Shown piece by piece: positions 8,799-17,690 of a DNA stretch of 64,000 nt. The DNA lies in assembly GCF_021026335.1 (NCBI RefSeq), contig NZ_JAJNCY010000006.1, positions 1-64,000 on the forward strand. Direction: 5' to 3'. Positions within the stretch are counted from its first letter, which is position 1; each line of letters opens with the position of its first letter. Under the pieces are notes generated by a model, which made no database searches, was not told the origin of the DNA, and worked only from the letters and a program-made list of their open reading frames with translations. The stretch comes from Rhizobium sp. C1. GTDB lineage: Bacteria; Pseudomonadota; Alphaproteobacteria; Rhizobiales; Rhizobiaceae. The translations under genes were made by a program, and so were the position numbers.

Positions 8799-8872
8799 CA
8801 AAGCCGCAATCTTTGACCACAAATGCGAAAGGCTTCCTGCTAGTTGGGCTGCGTCACAAACGGAGCGCGGCA

Positions 8873-9847
8873 ATGCAGGTCATGGACGTCATCACCCGGA
8901 AGGTGAAGGAAACACTGGAGATTTATTGGGTGCTCGTGAAGATCACGGTGCCCATTGCGATCATCACGGAAATCCTCTCGCGTCTCGGCGTCATCAAGGC
9001 CGTTGCACCCGTCTTCGCGCCGGTGATGCATCTGGTCGGGCTGCCGCCGGAACTCGGACTCGCCTGGCTCACCGCCATGCTCGTCGGCATCTGGGGTGCG
9101 GTGCCGCTGATCTTCACGCTGGTTCCGGTCTCGTCGCTCAGCGTTGCGGATGTCACGATCTTCTCCGCGCTCATCCTCTTTGCCCATGGCCTGCCGATTG
9201 AACAGAAAATCATCGAGAAGGCCGGTCCGTGGCTTCCGGTGACCACGCTGCTGCGCATCGGTGGCGGCCTGCTCTATGCGTTAATTCTGCATCACGTCCT
9301 GGCGGCCACCGGCTGGATGTCCGCCCCCGTCAACCCTGCCTGGATCCCGATTGCCGCGACGCCCGATTGGGCGAGCTATCTCTGGAGCCTCGGCGAGACC
9401 ATGCTGTGGATGCTGGCTATCCTTTTCGCCCTGACGATCGGTCTCGATTTTCTGAAAGTCAGCGGCATTCTCGGTCTCATGATGAAGCTGCTTTCGCCGC
9501 TCTTGCGCCTTGCCGGCATCAAGGGTGAGGCCGGGCATCTGACGGCGGTTGGTCTCTTCCTCGGCATTTCCTATGGCGGCGGGCTTTTGATCCGCGAGGC
9601 GCAATCCGGTCTCGTATCGGGCCGTCAGGTCTTCCTCGCCTGCGTCTTCATGGGCTTTGCCCATAGCGTGATTGAGGACACGCTGATCGTCATGTCCGTC
9701 GGGGCGGATGCCTGGGGCGTGCTTGCCGGCCGTGTCGTCTTTGCCATTGCCGCAACGGCAAGCGTCGCCGCCCTTCTGAGCCGTATGTCGGACGACCGTT
9801 TCTTCGCGCGCTTCTATCGGGCGCCAGTGGCGGCCCCTGCCGAATAA
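8873..9847 (+). CDS. Nucleoside-recognition (Gate) domain inner-membrane protein
   Basis: A 324-residue polytopic membrane protein resembling the SpmA/SpmB-type Gate domain: AVAPVFAPVMHLVGLPPELGLAWLTAMLVG, then a second half with LLIREAQSGLVSGRQVFLACVFMGFAHSVIEDT. ATG 8873 is preceded by CGGAGCG. Its substrate is unknown. A divergent Lrp regulator suggests a role tied to amino-acid or nitrogen status, which is inference only. Confidence 0.75.
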   Translation: MQVMDVITRKVKETLEIYWVLVKITVPIAIITEILSRLGVIKAVAPVFAPVMHLVGLPPELGLAWLTAMLVGIWGAVPLIFTLVPVSSLSVADVTIFSALILFAHGLPIEQKIIEKAGPWLPVTTLLRIGGGLLYALILHHVLAATGWMSAPVNPAWIPIAATPDWASYLWSLGETMLWMLAILFALTIGLDFLKVSGILGLMMKLLSPLLRLAGIKGEAGHLTAVGLFLGISYGGGLLIREAQSGLVSGRQVFLACVFMGFAHSVIEDTLIVMSVGADAWGVLAGRVVFAIAATASVAALLSRMSDDRFFARFYRAPVAAPAE

Positions 9848-9969
9848 GCAAACGCATTACCGGTGCAAAACCGAGCTTTAGCGGTTTCGCTTCGCCCCGT
9901 TGCGCGCAAGATTGCGAATCAGGCTGCTCAGGCAGACCGGATGTGCATTTCCTTGGCTCGGGGGATCGG

Positions 9970-10740
9970 ATGAAAGCGGTGATTTTGGCAGGCGGCCTCG
10001 GCTCGCGCATTGCCGAGGAGACGCATCTGAAGCCGAAGCCGATGATCGAGATCGGCGGCAAGCCGATCCTCTGGCACATCATGAAGATCTATTACAGCCA
10101 CGGCATCCGCGACTTCATCATCTGCTGCGGCTTCAAGGGCTATGTGATCAAGGAATATTTCGCCAATTACGGCCTGCACATGTCCGACATCACCTTCGAC
10201 CTGTCGGAGAACCGCCTTGTCTTCCATCGCCAGAGTGCGGAAAACTGGCGCGTGACGCTGGTCGATACCGGTGAGGGCTCGATGACTGGCGGCCGCCTCA
10301 AGCGCGTCGCCCCCTATCTCGAAGGCGAGGAGAATTTCTGCTTCACCTATGGCGACGGCGTCGCCGATGTCGATATCGCCGAGACGATCCGCTTCCATAA
10401 ATCGCATGGCCGCGAGGCGACGGTGACGGCCGTGCGCCCGCCCGCCCGCTTCGGCGCGCTGAAGTTCGAGGGTGACGACGTCAAGGGCTTCGTCGAAAAG
10501 CCGGAAGGCGAGGGCGGCTTCATCAATGGCGGCTTTTTCGTGCTGTCGACGAAAGTGCTTTCGCGCATCGCCGGCGACAGCACGTCCTGGGAGGCCGAGC
10601 CGCTGGCGGGGCTCGCAGAGGACGGCCAGCTCAAGGCCCATTTCCACGAGGGCTTCTGGCAGCCGATGGACACGCTGCGCGACAAGATCCAGCTTGAGGC
10701 CCTTTGGGAAAGCGGCAATCCGCCGTGGAAAAAGTGGTAG
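9970..10740 (+). CDS. rfbF: Glucose-1-phosphate cytidylyltransferase
   Basis: A 256-residue nucleotidyltransferase making CDP-glucose from CTP and glucose 1-phosphate. The start is MKAVILAGGLGSRIAEETHL with the activating KPKPMIEIGGKPILWHIMKIY block. The later CCGFKGYVIKEYF and FTYGDGVADVD segments are diagnostic for RfbF rather than RmlA. It is the first gene of a sugar-nucleotide and glycosyltransferase cluster. The next gene starts four bases after its stop. Confidence 0.9.
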   Translation: MKAVILAGGLGSRIAEETHLKPKPMIEIGGKPILWHIMKIYYSHGIRDFIICCGFKGYVIKEYFANYGLHMSDITFDLSENRLVFHRQSAENWRVTLVDTGEGSMTGGRLKRVAPYLEGEENFCFTYGDGVADVDIAETIRFHKSHGREATVTAVRPPARFGALKFEGDDVKGFVEKPEGEGGFINGGFFVLSTKVLSRIAGDSTSWEAEPLAGLAEDGQLKAHFHEGFWQPMDTLRDKIQLEALWESGNPPWKKW

Positions 10741-10744
10741 GTCG

Positions 10745-11311
10745 ATGCCGGGCAATCGCTTCCTGATCGAGCCTACCTTCATTGCCGGCGTCTGCACCGT
10801 GACCCGGCGGCGTCTCGCCGACGAGCGTGGCTTCCTCTCGCGCCTGTTCGAGCCGGAAGAACTGGCGCATGCCGGCTGGCGCGGCCCCATCGCCCAGATC
10901 AACGAGACTGGCACGAAGTGCGCCGGCACGGTGCGCGGACTGCATTTCCAGCGCCCTCCGCACGCCGAAATGAAGCTGGTCTCCTGCATTGCCGGCCGCA
11001 TCCTTGATGTCGCTGTCGATTTGCGTAAGGGGTCGCCTACCTATCTGCAGTCTGTCGCCTTGGAACTTTCCGCCGAAAACGGCCGCGCGCTTCTCATCCC
11101 GGAAGGCTGTGCCCATGGATTTCAGGCGCTGACGCATGATGTGCGGATGATCTATCTCCACACGGCCCCTTACGCGGCGACGCATGAAGGCGGGTTTGAT
11201 GCGCTCGACCCTGTGCTGGGGCTCAACTGGCCGCTGCCGGTCGTCAACCGCTCGGCGCGCGACGAGGCGTTGCCACGCGTCGCCTCAGGTTTTGAAGGAC
11301 TGGGCTCATGA
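10745..11311 (+). CDS. RmlC-like NDP-4-keto-6-deoxyhexose 3,5-epimerase
   Basis: A 188-residue cupin of the dTDP-4-dehydrorhamnose 3,5-epimerase family. TVRGLHFQRPPHAEMKLVSC carries the active-site His, followed by GRILDVAVDLRKGSPTY and LLIPEGCAHGFQAL. In this CDP-sugar setting it probably acts on CDP-4-keto-6-deoxyglucose or a methylated derivative. It overlaps the following methyltransferase by four bases. Confidence 0.85.
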   Translation: MPGNRFLIEPTFIAGVCTVTRRRLADERGFLSRLFEPEELAHAGWRGPIAQINETGTKCAGTVRGLHFQRPPHAEMKLVSCIAGRILDVAVDLRKGSPTYLQSVALELSAENGRALLIPEGCAHGFQALTHDVRMIYLHTAPYAATHEGGFDALDPVLGLNWPLPVVNRSARDEALPRVASGFEGLGS

Positions 11312-12537
11312 AATGCCGGCATTGCGGGGGCGAGCACTTCGCCCCCTTCCTCGACCTTGGAACAGCCCCGCCTTCGAATTCCTATCTGGCCGCTGCGGAA
11401 CTCGCGAAACCGGAACTCTGGTATCCGCTTGTCATCCGTGTCTGCCGTGATTGTCTTCTGGTGCAGACGGAGGATTTTGCCGGCCGCGAGACCTTCTTTT
11501 CGGAAAACTACGCCTACTTTTCCTCCTTCTCGCAAAGCTGGCTGACCCATGCCGAGCTTTACGTCGCGGATATGGCCAGCCGCTTCGGCCTCGGTCCGCA
11601 GTCACATGTGGTCGAGATCGCCGCCAATGACGGCTATCTCCTGCAATATGTGAAGGCCCGGGGCATCGGCTGCCTTGGCGTCGAGCCGACGAAAAGCACG
11701 GCCACCGCCGCCCGCGCCAGGGGCATAGAAGTCGTTGAGGAATTCTTTGGAATGGCCCTCGCGGACAAACTCGCGGGGCAAGGCAAGCAGGCCGATCTGA
11801 TGGCGGCCAACAATGTTCTCGCCCATGTGCCGGACATCAACGATTTCGTCAGCGGCTTCACCCGCCTTTTGAAGCCGGACGGCGTAGCGACGTTCGAATT
11901 CCCGCATATCCTGAACATGATCGCCGAAAATCAGTTCGACACGGCTTACCATGAGCACTTCTCGTACCTGTCGCTTCTCGCCGTCTCGCGGATCTTCGCA
12001 GCCAATGGCTTGCGGGTGTTCGATGTCGAAAAGACGCCCTGGCATGGCGGATCGCTGCGGATCTTTGCCTGTCGTGCCGCAAGCGCCGCGCATGCCTTGA
12101 GCGCTAATGTGGCAGCCGTGCTCGAAGAGGAACGAGGGGCCGGGCTCGACCGTGCGGAAACCTACGCCCTGATGCAGCAGGGCGCGCTGCAGGTGCGCGA
12201 TGCCTTTATGGATTTCCTCATCGATGCGCGGCGCAAGGGGCTGCGCGTGGTGGCCTATGGCGCGGCGGCAAAAGGCAACACGCTCCTGAATTTCTCGGGC
12301 GTGAAATCCGACCTGATCGCCGCCGTTGCCGACAAGAACCCGGCGAAACAGGGACAATTCATGCCCGGCAGCCGGATCCGTATCGTGGACGAAGAGGCGC
12401 TGATGGCGCTGCGTCCGGAAAGGGTTGTGATATTGCCATGGAATCTCAAGGGAGAGATCATGCGTCAGCTTTCCTCTATCAGAGACTGGGGTGGGAAATT
12501 CGTGACGGCGGTCCCCACGCTGACGGTTCACGACTGA
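11308..12537 (+). CDS. SAM-dependent C-methyltransferase of NDP-ketosugars (TylC3-like)
   Basis: A 409-residue three-part protein. The N-terminal zinc-finger-like part is CRHC near residue 3 and CRDC near residue 47. The central class I SAM fold has VVEIAANDGYLLQYVKA and GVEPTKS. The C-terminal putative sugar-binding domain has YGAAAKGNTLLN and ADKNPAKQGQFMPGS. This architecture is that of 3-C-methyltransferases that build branched deoxysugars. Together with rfbF and the epimerase it points to a C-branched CDP-sugar. Coupled to the preceding gene by ATGA. Confidence 0.85.
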   Translation: MKCRHCGGEHFAPFLDLGTAPPSNSYLAAAELAKPELWYPLVIRVCRDCLLVQTEDFAGRETFFSENYAYFSSFSQSWLTHAELYVADMASRFGLGPQSHVVEIAANDGYLLQYVKARGIGCLGVEPTKSTATAARARGIEVVEEFFGMALADKLAGQGKQADLMAANNVLAHVPDINDFVSGFTRLLKPDGVATFEFPHILNMIAENQFDTAYHEHFSYLSLLAVSRIFAANGLRVFDVEKTPWHGGSLRIFACRAASAAHALSANVAAVLEEERGAGLDRAETYALMQQGALQVRDAFMDFLIDARRKGLRVVAYGAAAKGNTLLNFSGVKSDLIAAVADKNPAKQGQFMPGSRIRIVDEEALMALRPERVVILPWNLKGEIMRQLSSIRDWGGKFVTAVPTLTVHD

Positions 12538-12625
12538 CGGACGAAGCGGTGGTGCCGAAGCCGGCGCGCGCGCCGCGCACGAAGCGTACCGCTACCTTGG
12601 CGAAGGTCGACAGGGAGTCTCCGGT

Positions 12626-13819
12626 CTGACCAGCGTTCCAAGCCTTTCGATCTGCGTTCCCTCACGCAATCGCCAGATCTACTTCCAGGAGACGATCCGT
12701 GCGCTGATCGCCTCGCCGCGCGACGATCTGGAATTCGTTTTCGTGGACAATTCCGACGATCCGACGATCATGAATGCGTTCATGGGCGAGGTTTGCAATG
12801 ACCGAAGGGTGCGTTATCTGCCGTCCGCATCCCATACGCTATCAATGGTCGACAACTGGGAGCGCACTGTTGCGGCGACCTCGGGACGGTGGGTATCCAT
12901 TATCGGCGATGATGACTTCGTTGATCCCGAAGTCGCTGGCTTGATCGCGCGCATTGAGGCACGTGTGCCGGATTGCGATGCCGTTGCCTGGAACCGGCTG
13001 ACCTTCCATTGGCCCGGCGCAAAACCCCATGAAATGAACACGGCCGTTCCGACAGGCTGCCGGATTGTAGAGATTGCGCGAGACGAACTGATACGCAAGA
13101 CCTTTGGGTGGCAGGATGCCGGGCGCGTGCCAACATTCATGTTTTCAGTTTACCACGCTGCGGTACGTCGCGAACTCTTGGAGAAGAACAAGCCGCTTTT
13201 CGGAAACCGCTATTTCGAGCATCCGGTCGTCGATCAGGATAGCGCCTTCAAGGTCATCCTGACGGCACGTCGCTTCATCTTTTCAGAACGTCCCTTTTCC
13301 ATCCTGGGTGCCTGTCCTGGAAGCAACTCGGCAAGTGAGGGACGTGTCGAAGAACACGATCTGCGGCATGCGGAATTCATGGCGGATCTCGGCCGCGCGG
13401 TTGAGAGTGAGACGATCGACCCGGACTTTCCATTTCCGCAAGGTTGCGGAACCACCGCAGCCGTCGGCGTCAGTCAAAACTGGTTCAGAAAAACCTACGG
13501 CATCAAGCTGGATGGCTGGGAAGAGAATTTCGTCCGCTCCTGCGCATTGGATTGCGCGAGCGCTTCGACGGAGCGCGATTTCCAGATCATGCGGCAGCGC
13601 TACGAAGCTTGCATTCGAGCCTGGAAAGGCGGGCGCTTCCTGAAGGCGTTTTCTCCCACTTTTGAAGTGGCAGATGCCGGCAAAACCCCGTTCAGGGGCG
13701 TTACTCCGCTACTCATCCACATCGGCGAGCGCTTGGCTGGAGCCCTGACGCCGGCCGAACTCTATGAAGCGGCATCAGGGATGATGACTCCGCCCGATGA
13801 GATAGCGATAAATTTCTAA
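12626..13819 (+). CDS. GT2-like glycosyltransferase with probable CTG start
   Basis: A GT-A fold glycosyltransferase of about 397 residues. LSICVPSRNRQIYFQETIRAL is the classical first beta strand, FVFVDNSDDPTIMN the second, and VSIIGDDDFVDPEV carries the DxD metal motif. No ATG, GTG or TTG exists in frame between the stop at 12521-12523 and the first strand. CTG at 12626 (L/M-TSVPSLSICVP) is preceded by AGGGAG at good spacing and is the best start. The only other option, GTG 12743, would delete the first two strands. The C-terminal half resembles the protein at 17687-18784. Base composition is lower in GC than its neighbours. Confidence 0.75.
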   Translation: MTSVPSLSICVPSRNRQIYFQETIRALIASPRDDLEFVFVDNSDDPTIMNAFMGEVCNDRRVRYLPSASHTLSMVDNWERTVAATSGRWVSIIGDDDFVDPEVAGLIARIEARVPDCDAVAWNRLTFHWPGAKPHEMNTAVPTGCRIVEIARDELIRKTFGWQDAGRVPTFMFSVYHAAVRRELLEKNKPLFGNRYFEHPVVDQDSAFKVILTARRFIFSERPFSILGACPGSNSASEGRVEEHDLRHAEFMADLGRAVESETIDPDFPFPQGCGTTAAVGVSQNWFRKTYGIKLDGWEENFVRSCALDCASASTERDFQIMRQRYEACIRAWKGGRFLKAFSPTFEVADAGKTPFRGVTPLLIHIGERLAGALTPAELYEAASGMMTPPDEIAINF

Positions 13820-13890
13820 GCGATATCTAATTTACATCCAGTCTCGGACAAGTCTCGCATATTAAAACCATCTTATTCTATATTGAGTTG

Positions 13891-13896
13891 TATAAT
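13891..13896 (+). promoter_or_regulatory. Candidate -10 box in AT-rich spacer
   Basis: TATAAT lies in the AT-rich 123-bp gap between the GT2-like gene and the radical SAM gene, 47 bases before the start codon at 13943. A convincing -35 is not obvious. It may mark an internal promoter for the second half of the glycan cluster. Confidence 0.3.
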
Positions 13897-13942
13897 AAGA
13901 ATATCATACATTTCTTGACCTGAGCGAGACGGACGGAAACCC

Positions 13943-15616
13943 ATGACTGATACATGTAAACGGTCTCGTGGTCGCAAGCTGCTTCTGGTGGTGCTGCCTT
14001 ACATCGTGGATGCCAAAAGAAATACGGACACGAAGGTCAAAAGCGTCCGTTCCTTCCTTGCCTTTCCTTACGGTGTTCTGACCATTGCCTCTCATATTCG
14101 CAAGGCGTCCAATGGTCTGCACGATGCCGAAATTCTGGACCTGAACATTGCCAGTCCGCTGAGCGAGGCGGAGCGGCTGCGTCAGGCGCTGGGCCAGGGC
14201 AGCATCGATGTGGTGGGCTTCTCCATGTCCTACGACATTTCCTTCGGCTGGCTGAAGCGGCTTTCGGAAATGGTGCGTGCGGAGTTTCCCCTGCTTGTTC
14301 AGGTCGTCGGCGGTCCTGCGGTCACAACAGGTTATAAGGACATGATCGAGGAGGGTGTCAGCCTCGATGCGTTCTGTTTCTCCGAAGGTGAGGCGGGTCT
14401 CCTGAAACTCCTCGACACGCCGGACATGTTGAGCGCTTTCGAGAGCGATCCGTGGATCCGCAACGCGCCGGAGGGGCTGGCCAGGCCGCGCCCGCATGCG
14501 GTCACCGAAGATCTCGATCGTGTGATCGATGTCGATTACGAATTGGTCGATGTGCCCGCCTATTCCATGCGCGAAGCCTTCTCGCCCTTCGTCAAATATT
14601 CCTCGAGTTCCAAGCAGTTCTTCCTGGTCACCTCGCGCGGCTGTCCCTTCAAGTGCAATTTCTGCGCGGAACCGTCCTTCCACGGGGCGTCCATGCGCTA
14701 TGCCTCGGTCGATCTCATCATCGACCATGTGCGCAAGCTGGTCGACAATTACGGCCTGAACGTTCTGACCATCTACGACGATCAGCTCCTTCTGAACCGC
14801 GACCGCGCCAAGGACCTGTTTCGCAAGCTCGCCCAGTTCAATATCCGCGTGGAAATGCCCAATGGCGTGACCATGTCCTATATTGACGAGGAAATGGCCT
14901 ATCTCATGCGCCGCGCCGGCGTGGATACGATCTTTCTCGCCATTGAATCCGGCTCAAAACGTGTGCTGAAGGAAATCATCTTCAAGCCGATTGCCTTCTC
15001 GCGGATCAAGCCCACGGTCGAACTGCTGCAGGCCAACGGCATCTTCACCTGCGCCTTCTTCGTCATCGGCCTGCCCGGCGAAACCGATGCGGAGCGCGAG
15101 GAAACGCGCCAGTTCATTCTCGACACCGGCTTCGACTGGGCCTTCTTCAACTATGCCACGCCGCTGCGCGGCAGCGCGCTTTTCGAGCAGTGCAAGCGCG
15201 AGGGCTGGCTGGCGCCGGAACATCAGCGCATCGGCGCGATCGACATGACAGACTATGTCATCAATGCGCCGGGGATTGACAAGGCGGCGCTCAAGCGGTT
15301 TCTCTTTGACCTCAATCTCGAGGCAAACTTTGTGAAGAACCGTAACATGCGGGAAGGCAATTACGAACTGGCGGCGACGACCTTCAAGGAGGTCATCAAC
15401 CGCCACGAAGGTCAGCCCTTCGCGCATTATTTCCTCGCAGATGCCTATACCGGCATGGGGCTTGAGCACCAGCGACTGGCCGCCGCCCATTATCGCCGCT
15501 TCCGCGAGCTGATCGAAGCCGATCCCGAATGGGCGGACCATGCCGAACGCTATGGTCTCGACATCTCCCGGACCCTCGCACGTCCGGTAATGGAAGGCAT
15601 CAACGCCATCGCATGA
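13943..15616 (+). CDS. B12-binding-domain radical SAM enzyme with TPR-like tail
   Basis: A 557-residue protein. Residues about 12-155 form a Rossmann-like cobalamin-binding domain (GFSMSYDISFGWLKRL, VVGGPAVTTG), but without a DxHxxG histidine motif. The radical SAM barrel starts at SRGCPFKCNFCAEP with the cluster cysteines 234, 238 and 241 (CX3CX2C). The tail, about residues 455-530, looks like TPR helices (NYELAATTFKEVINRH, HYFLADAYTGMGLEHQRLA). Such enzymes methylate or rearrange unactivated carbons. Within this cluster a sugar or glycolipid substrate is likely but unproven. Coupled by ATGA to the next gene. Confidence 0.85.
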   Translation: MTDTCKRSRGRKLLLVVLPYIVDAKRNTDTKVKSVRSFLAFPYGVLTIASHIRKASNGLHDAEILDLNIASPLSEAERLRQALGQGSIDVVGFSMSYDISFGWLKRLSEMVRAEFPLLVQVVGGPAVTTGYKDMIEEGVSLDAFCFSEGEAGLLKLLDTPDMLSAFESDPWIRNAPEGLARPRPHAVTEDLDRVIDVDYELVDVPAYSMREAFSPFVKYSSSSKQFFLVTSRGCPFKCNFCAEPSFHGASMRYASVDLIIDHVRKLVDNYGLNVLTIYDDQLLLNRDRAKDLFRKLAQFNIRVEMPNGVTMSYIDEEMAYLMRRAGVDTIFLAIESGSKRVLKEIIFKPIAFSRIKPTVELLQANGIFTCAFFVIGLPGETDAEREETRQFILDTGFDWAFFNYATPLRGSALFEQCKREGWLAPEHQRIGAIDMTDYVINAPGIDKAALKRFLFDLNLEANFVKNRNMREGNYELAATTFKEVINRHEGQPFAHYFLADAYTGMGLEHQRLAAAHYRRFRELIEADPEWADHAERYGLDISRTLARPVMEGINAIA

Positions 15617-16455
15617 CCAAGGTTTTCCTCACCGGCGCAAGCGGCTTTGTGGGTCGTCAGATCCTCAGGCATCTTGTGACCGCCGGCCATGAGGTAACGG
15701 TCGCTGTTCGTCCCGGCAGCATGTTGCGGGCCGGGCTTTCGGCCGGCGATGTCAATGTAATGTTGACGCGGGATCTGTTCGCCGAGCGCGAGGACTGGTG
15801 GAAAAGGGCGCTCGAGGGTCAGGATACGCTGATCCACGCTGCTTGGTATGTCGATCCCAAAACCTATCAGCGCTCGCGCTTCAACTTCATCTGTACGGCG
15901 GGCAGCATCGTCATGGCGCGCGCGGCGGCACAGGCAGGCGTTAGACATGTGATCGGTCTCGGCACCTGCATGGAATACCGCCTGCCATCGACGCGCATTC
16001 AGCACGACGCGCCGCTTGGCCCCTCCACCCTCTATTCCGCAGCCAAGCTCGCCACCTGCTTTGCGCTGCAACGACATGCCGCGCTGGCCGGCCAGCGCTT
16101 CACCTGGTGCCGCCTGTTTTATCTCCACGGCGAAGCCGAACAGGCGGGCCGGCTGGCGCCCTATATCCACGACTGTATCGCGCGAGGCGAGCACGCCCAT
16201 CTTTCCGCCGGCACGCAATTGCGGGACTATCTGGATGTCGCGGATGCCGGCCGCATGATCGCCGCGATCACCGACACGCGGCAGGAGGGCGTGGTCAATA
16301 TCTGCTCCGGCCGCCCCACCACCATCAGGCTCTTTGCCGAACGGATCGCCGACACCTATGGCCGGCGCGATCTCCTGATCTTCTCCAGCAATCCCGTTCC
16401 TGCCTCCGACCCTGCCGCTGTCGTAGGCGTTTGCAACTGGCAGGCACCACAATGA
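15613..16455 (+). CDS. NAD-dependent epimerase/dehydratase (extended SDR)
   Basis: A 280-residue extended short-chain dehydrogenase. TGASGFVGRQILRHL is the nucleotide-binding loop, and STLYSAAKLA holds the YxxxK catalytic pair. Start 15613 overlaps the radical SAM stop (ATGA). It is shorter than RfbG-type 4,6-dehydratases and lacks their recognisable active-site signature, so a 4-reductase or epimerase acting late on the CDP-sugar is more likely. The exact reaction is not decidable from sequence. Confidence 0.75.
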   Translation: MTKVFLTGASGFVGRQILRHLVTAGHEVTVAVRPGSMLRAGLSAGDVNVMLTRDLFAEREDWWKRALEGQDTLIHAAWYVDPKTYQRSRFNFICTAGSIVMARAAAQAGVRHVIGLGTCMEYRLPSTRIQHDAPLGPSTLYSAAKLATCFALQRHAALAGQRFTWCRLFYLHGEAEQAGRLAPYIHDCIARGEHAHLSAGTQLRDYLDVADAGRMIAAITDTRQEGVVNICSGRPTTIRLFAERIADTYGRRDLLIFSSNPVPASDPAAVVGVCNWQAPQ

Positions 16456-17690
16456 CGCAGCCGCGCAAGATCGTGCATCTGGCCGCCCATCTCGGCGGCG
16501 GCGTCGGCAAGGCGCATGCCGCCATCCGTACTGTTGATCCAAGCGCTGCCGACCATTGCTATATCCTGCTCGAGCCCGCCCGCGACCGACGTTATGCCGA
16601 GGCCATTGCCGCCGCAGGCGCGCAAATCGTGGAAGCGCCGGACCGCGGTCGACTGCTCGCCCTGCTGGCCGGGGCGGACATCGTTCAGGTCGAGTTCTGG
16701 AACCATCCACGCATTTACGAGGCGCTGGTACGTCTGCCGCTTCCGGCGTGCCGCTATCTCCTGTGGTCGCATATTTCAGGACTCGCGCCACCGCTCATCG
16801 CTGAGGGGCTAACAGAGGCCGCCGAGATCTTCGTCTACACCTCCGCCTGTTCGCTCTCGCGGCCGGCTTCCGGCGATCGCCGCGTCGTCGGCAGCGGCTT
16901 CGGGCTGGATAACCCTCCGAAGCGACGACCGCCCGGCCCCAGGCCCCGCGCCGGCTATCTCGGCACGGTCGATTTCGTCAAGATGAGCCCAGATTTCTTT
17001 GCAATCATCGACGCGGTCGAAGGCATCGATTTCGATGTCGCCGTCTATGGCGCCTTCGATCGGGACGGCGGGCCCATCCGTGCCCGCGCCGCCATGCGCC
17101 ATCCTGAACGCGTGGTCATGATGGGCCAGACGGATGATCCCGCCGCAGCCCTTGCCGGGCTCGACCTCTTCTTCTATCCGCTCGATCGTTCGCATTTTGG
17201 CACGGCGGAAAACGCGCTGGTCGAGGCCATGTCGGCGGGCCTTGCGCCGCTGGTGCTCGACAATCCCGCCGAATGCGCCATTGTCAGCGACGGCAGGACC
17301 GGACTGGTGGCGAAAACGCGTGAGGAGGCCGCCGCAGCCCTTGCCGGCCTTCTCCGTACGCCTGCTTTACGTGAGCGGTTGGGCGATGCTGCAGCCGTCG
17401 ATTCTGCCCGGCGTTTTCGTCCCGAAGTCTCGCGCGACGCGTTCTCGGCGATCTATAACGACCTGATGACGCGTCCGAAGCGCAGGCCCGATTTTGCAGC
17501 GGCCCTCGGTGCGGGTCCGTTGGATTGGTATCTCGGCAGTTTCCCGCACGACCTTTCGTCCGCAAGCGACAGGAGCCCCGAAGGCAGCCGTTCGTCAGGA
17601 GGGCCTACCAAGGGAAGCCTCGCGCATTTCCGCGCCTGTTTTTCTGAGGATGCCGCGCTTGAACGCTTCGCCGCCGAACGCGAGCTTTAA
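16452..17690 (+). CDS. GT4-like (GT-B fold) glycosyltransferase
   Basis: A 412-residue protein opening MTQPRKIVHLAAHLGGGVGKAH, which is the usual GT-B donor-loop start. The C-terminal nucleotide-sugar half has FFYPLDRSHFGTAENALVEAMSAG, corresponding to the conserved E-x7-E region of GT4 enzymes. Start 16452 overlaps the previous stop by four bases. It ends tail-to-tail with the next gene, overlapping by four bases on opposite strands. Donor and acceptor are unknown. Confidence 0.75.
   Translation: MTQPRKIVHLAAHLGGGVGKAHAAIRTVDPSAADHCYILLEPARDRRYAEAIAAAGAQIVEAPDRGRLLALLAGADIVQVEFWNHPRIYEALVRLPLPACRYLLWSHISGLAPPLIAEGLTEAAEIFVYTSACSLSRPASGDRRVVGSGFGLDNPPKRRPPGPRPRAGYLGTVDFVKMSPDFFAIIDAVEGIDFDVAVYGAFDRDGGPIRARAAMRHPERVVMMGQTDDPAAALAGLDLFFYPLDRSHFGTAENALVEAMSAGLAPLVLDNPAECAIVSDGRTGLVAKTREEAAAALAGLLRTPALRERLGDAAAVDSARRFRPEVSRDAFSAIYNDLMTRPKRRPDFAAALGAGPLDWYLGSFPHDLSSASDRSPEGSRSSGGPTKGSLAHFRACFSEDAALERFAAEREL

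Noticed and set aside
12438-12629. Short open frame bridging the methyltransferase and the GT2-like gene
   Set aside because: It overlaps the 3' end of the methyltransferase in another frame, has no ribosome binding site and no similarity; it ends inside the glycosyltransferase start region.
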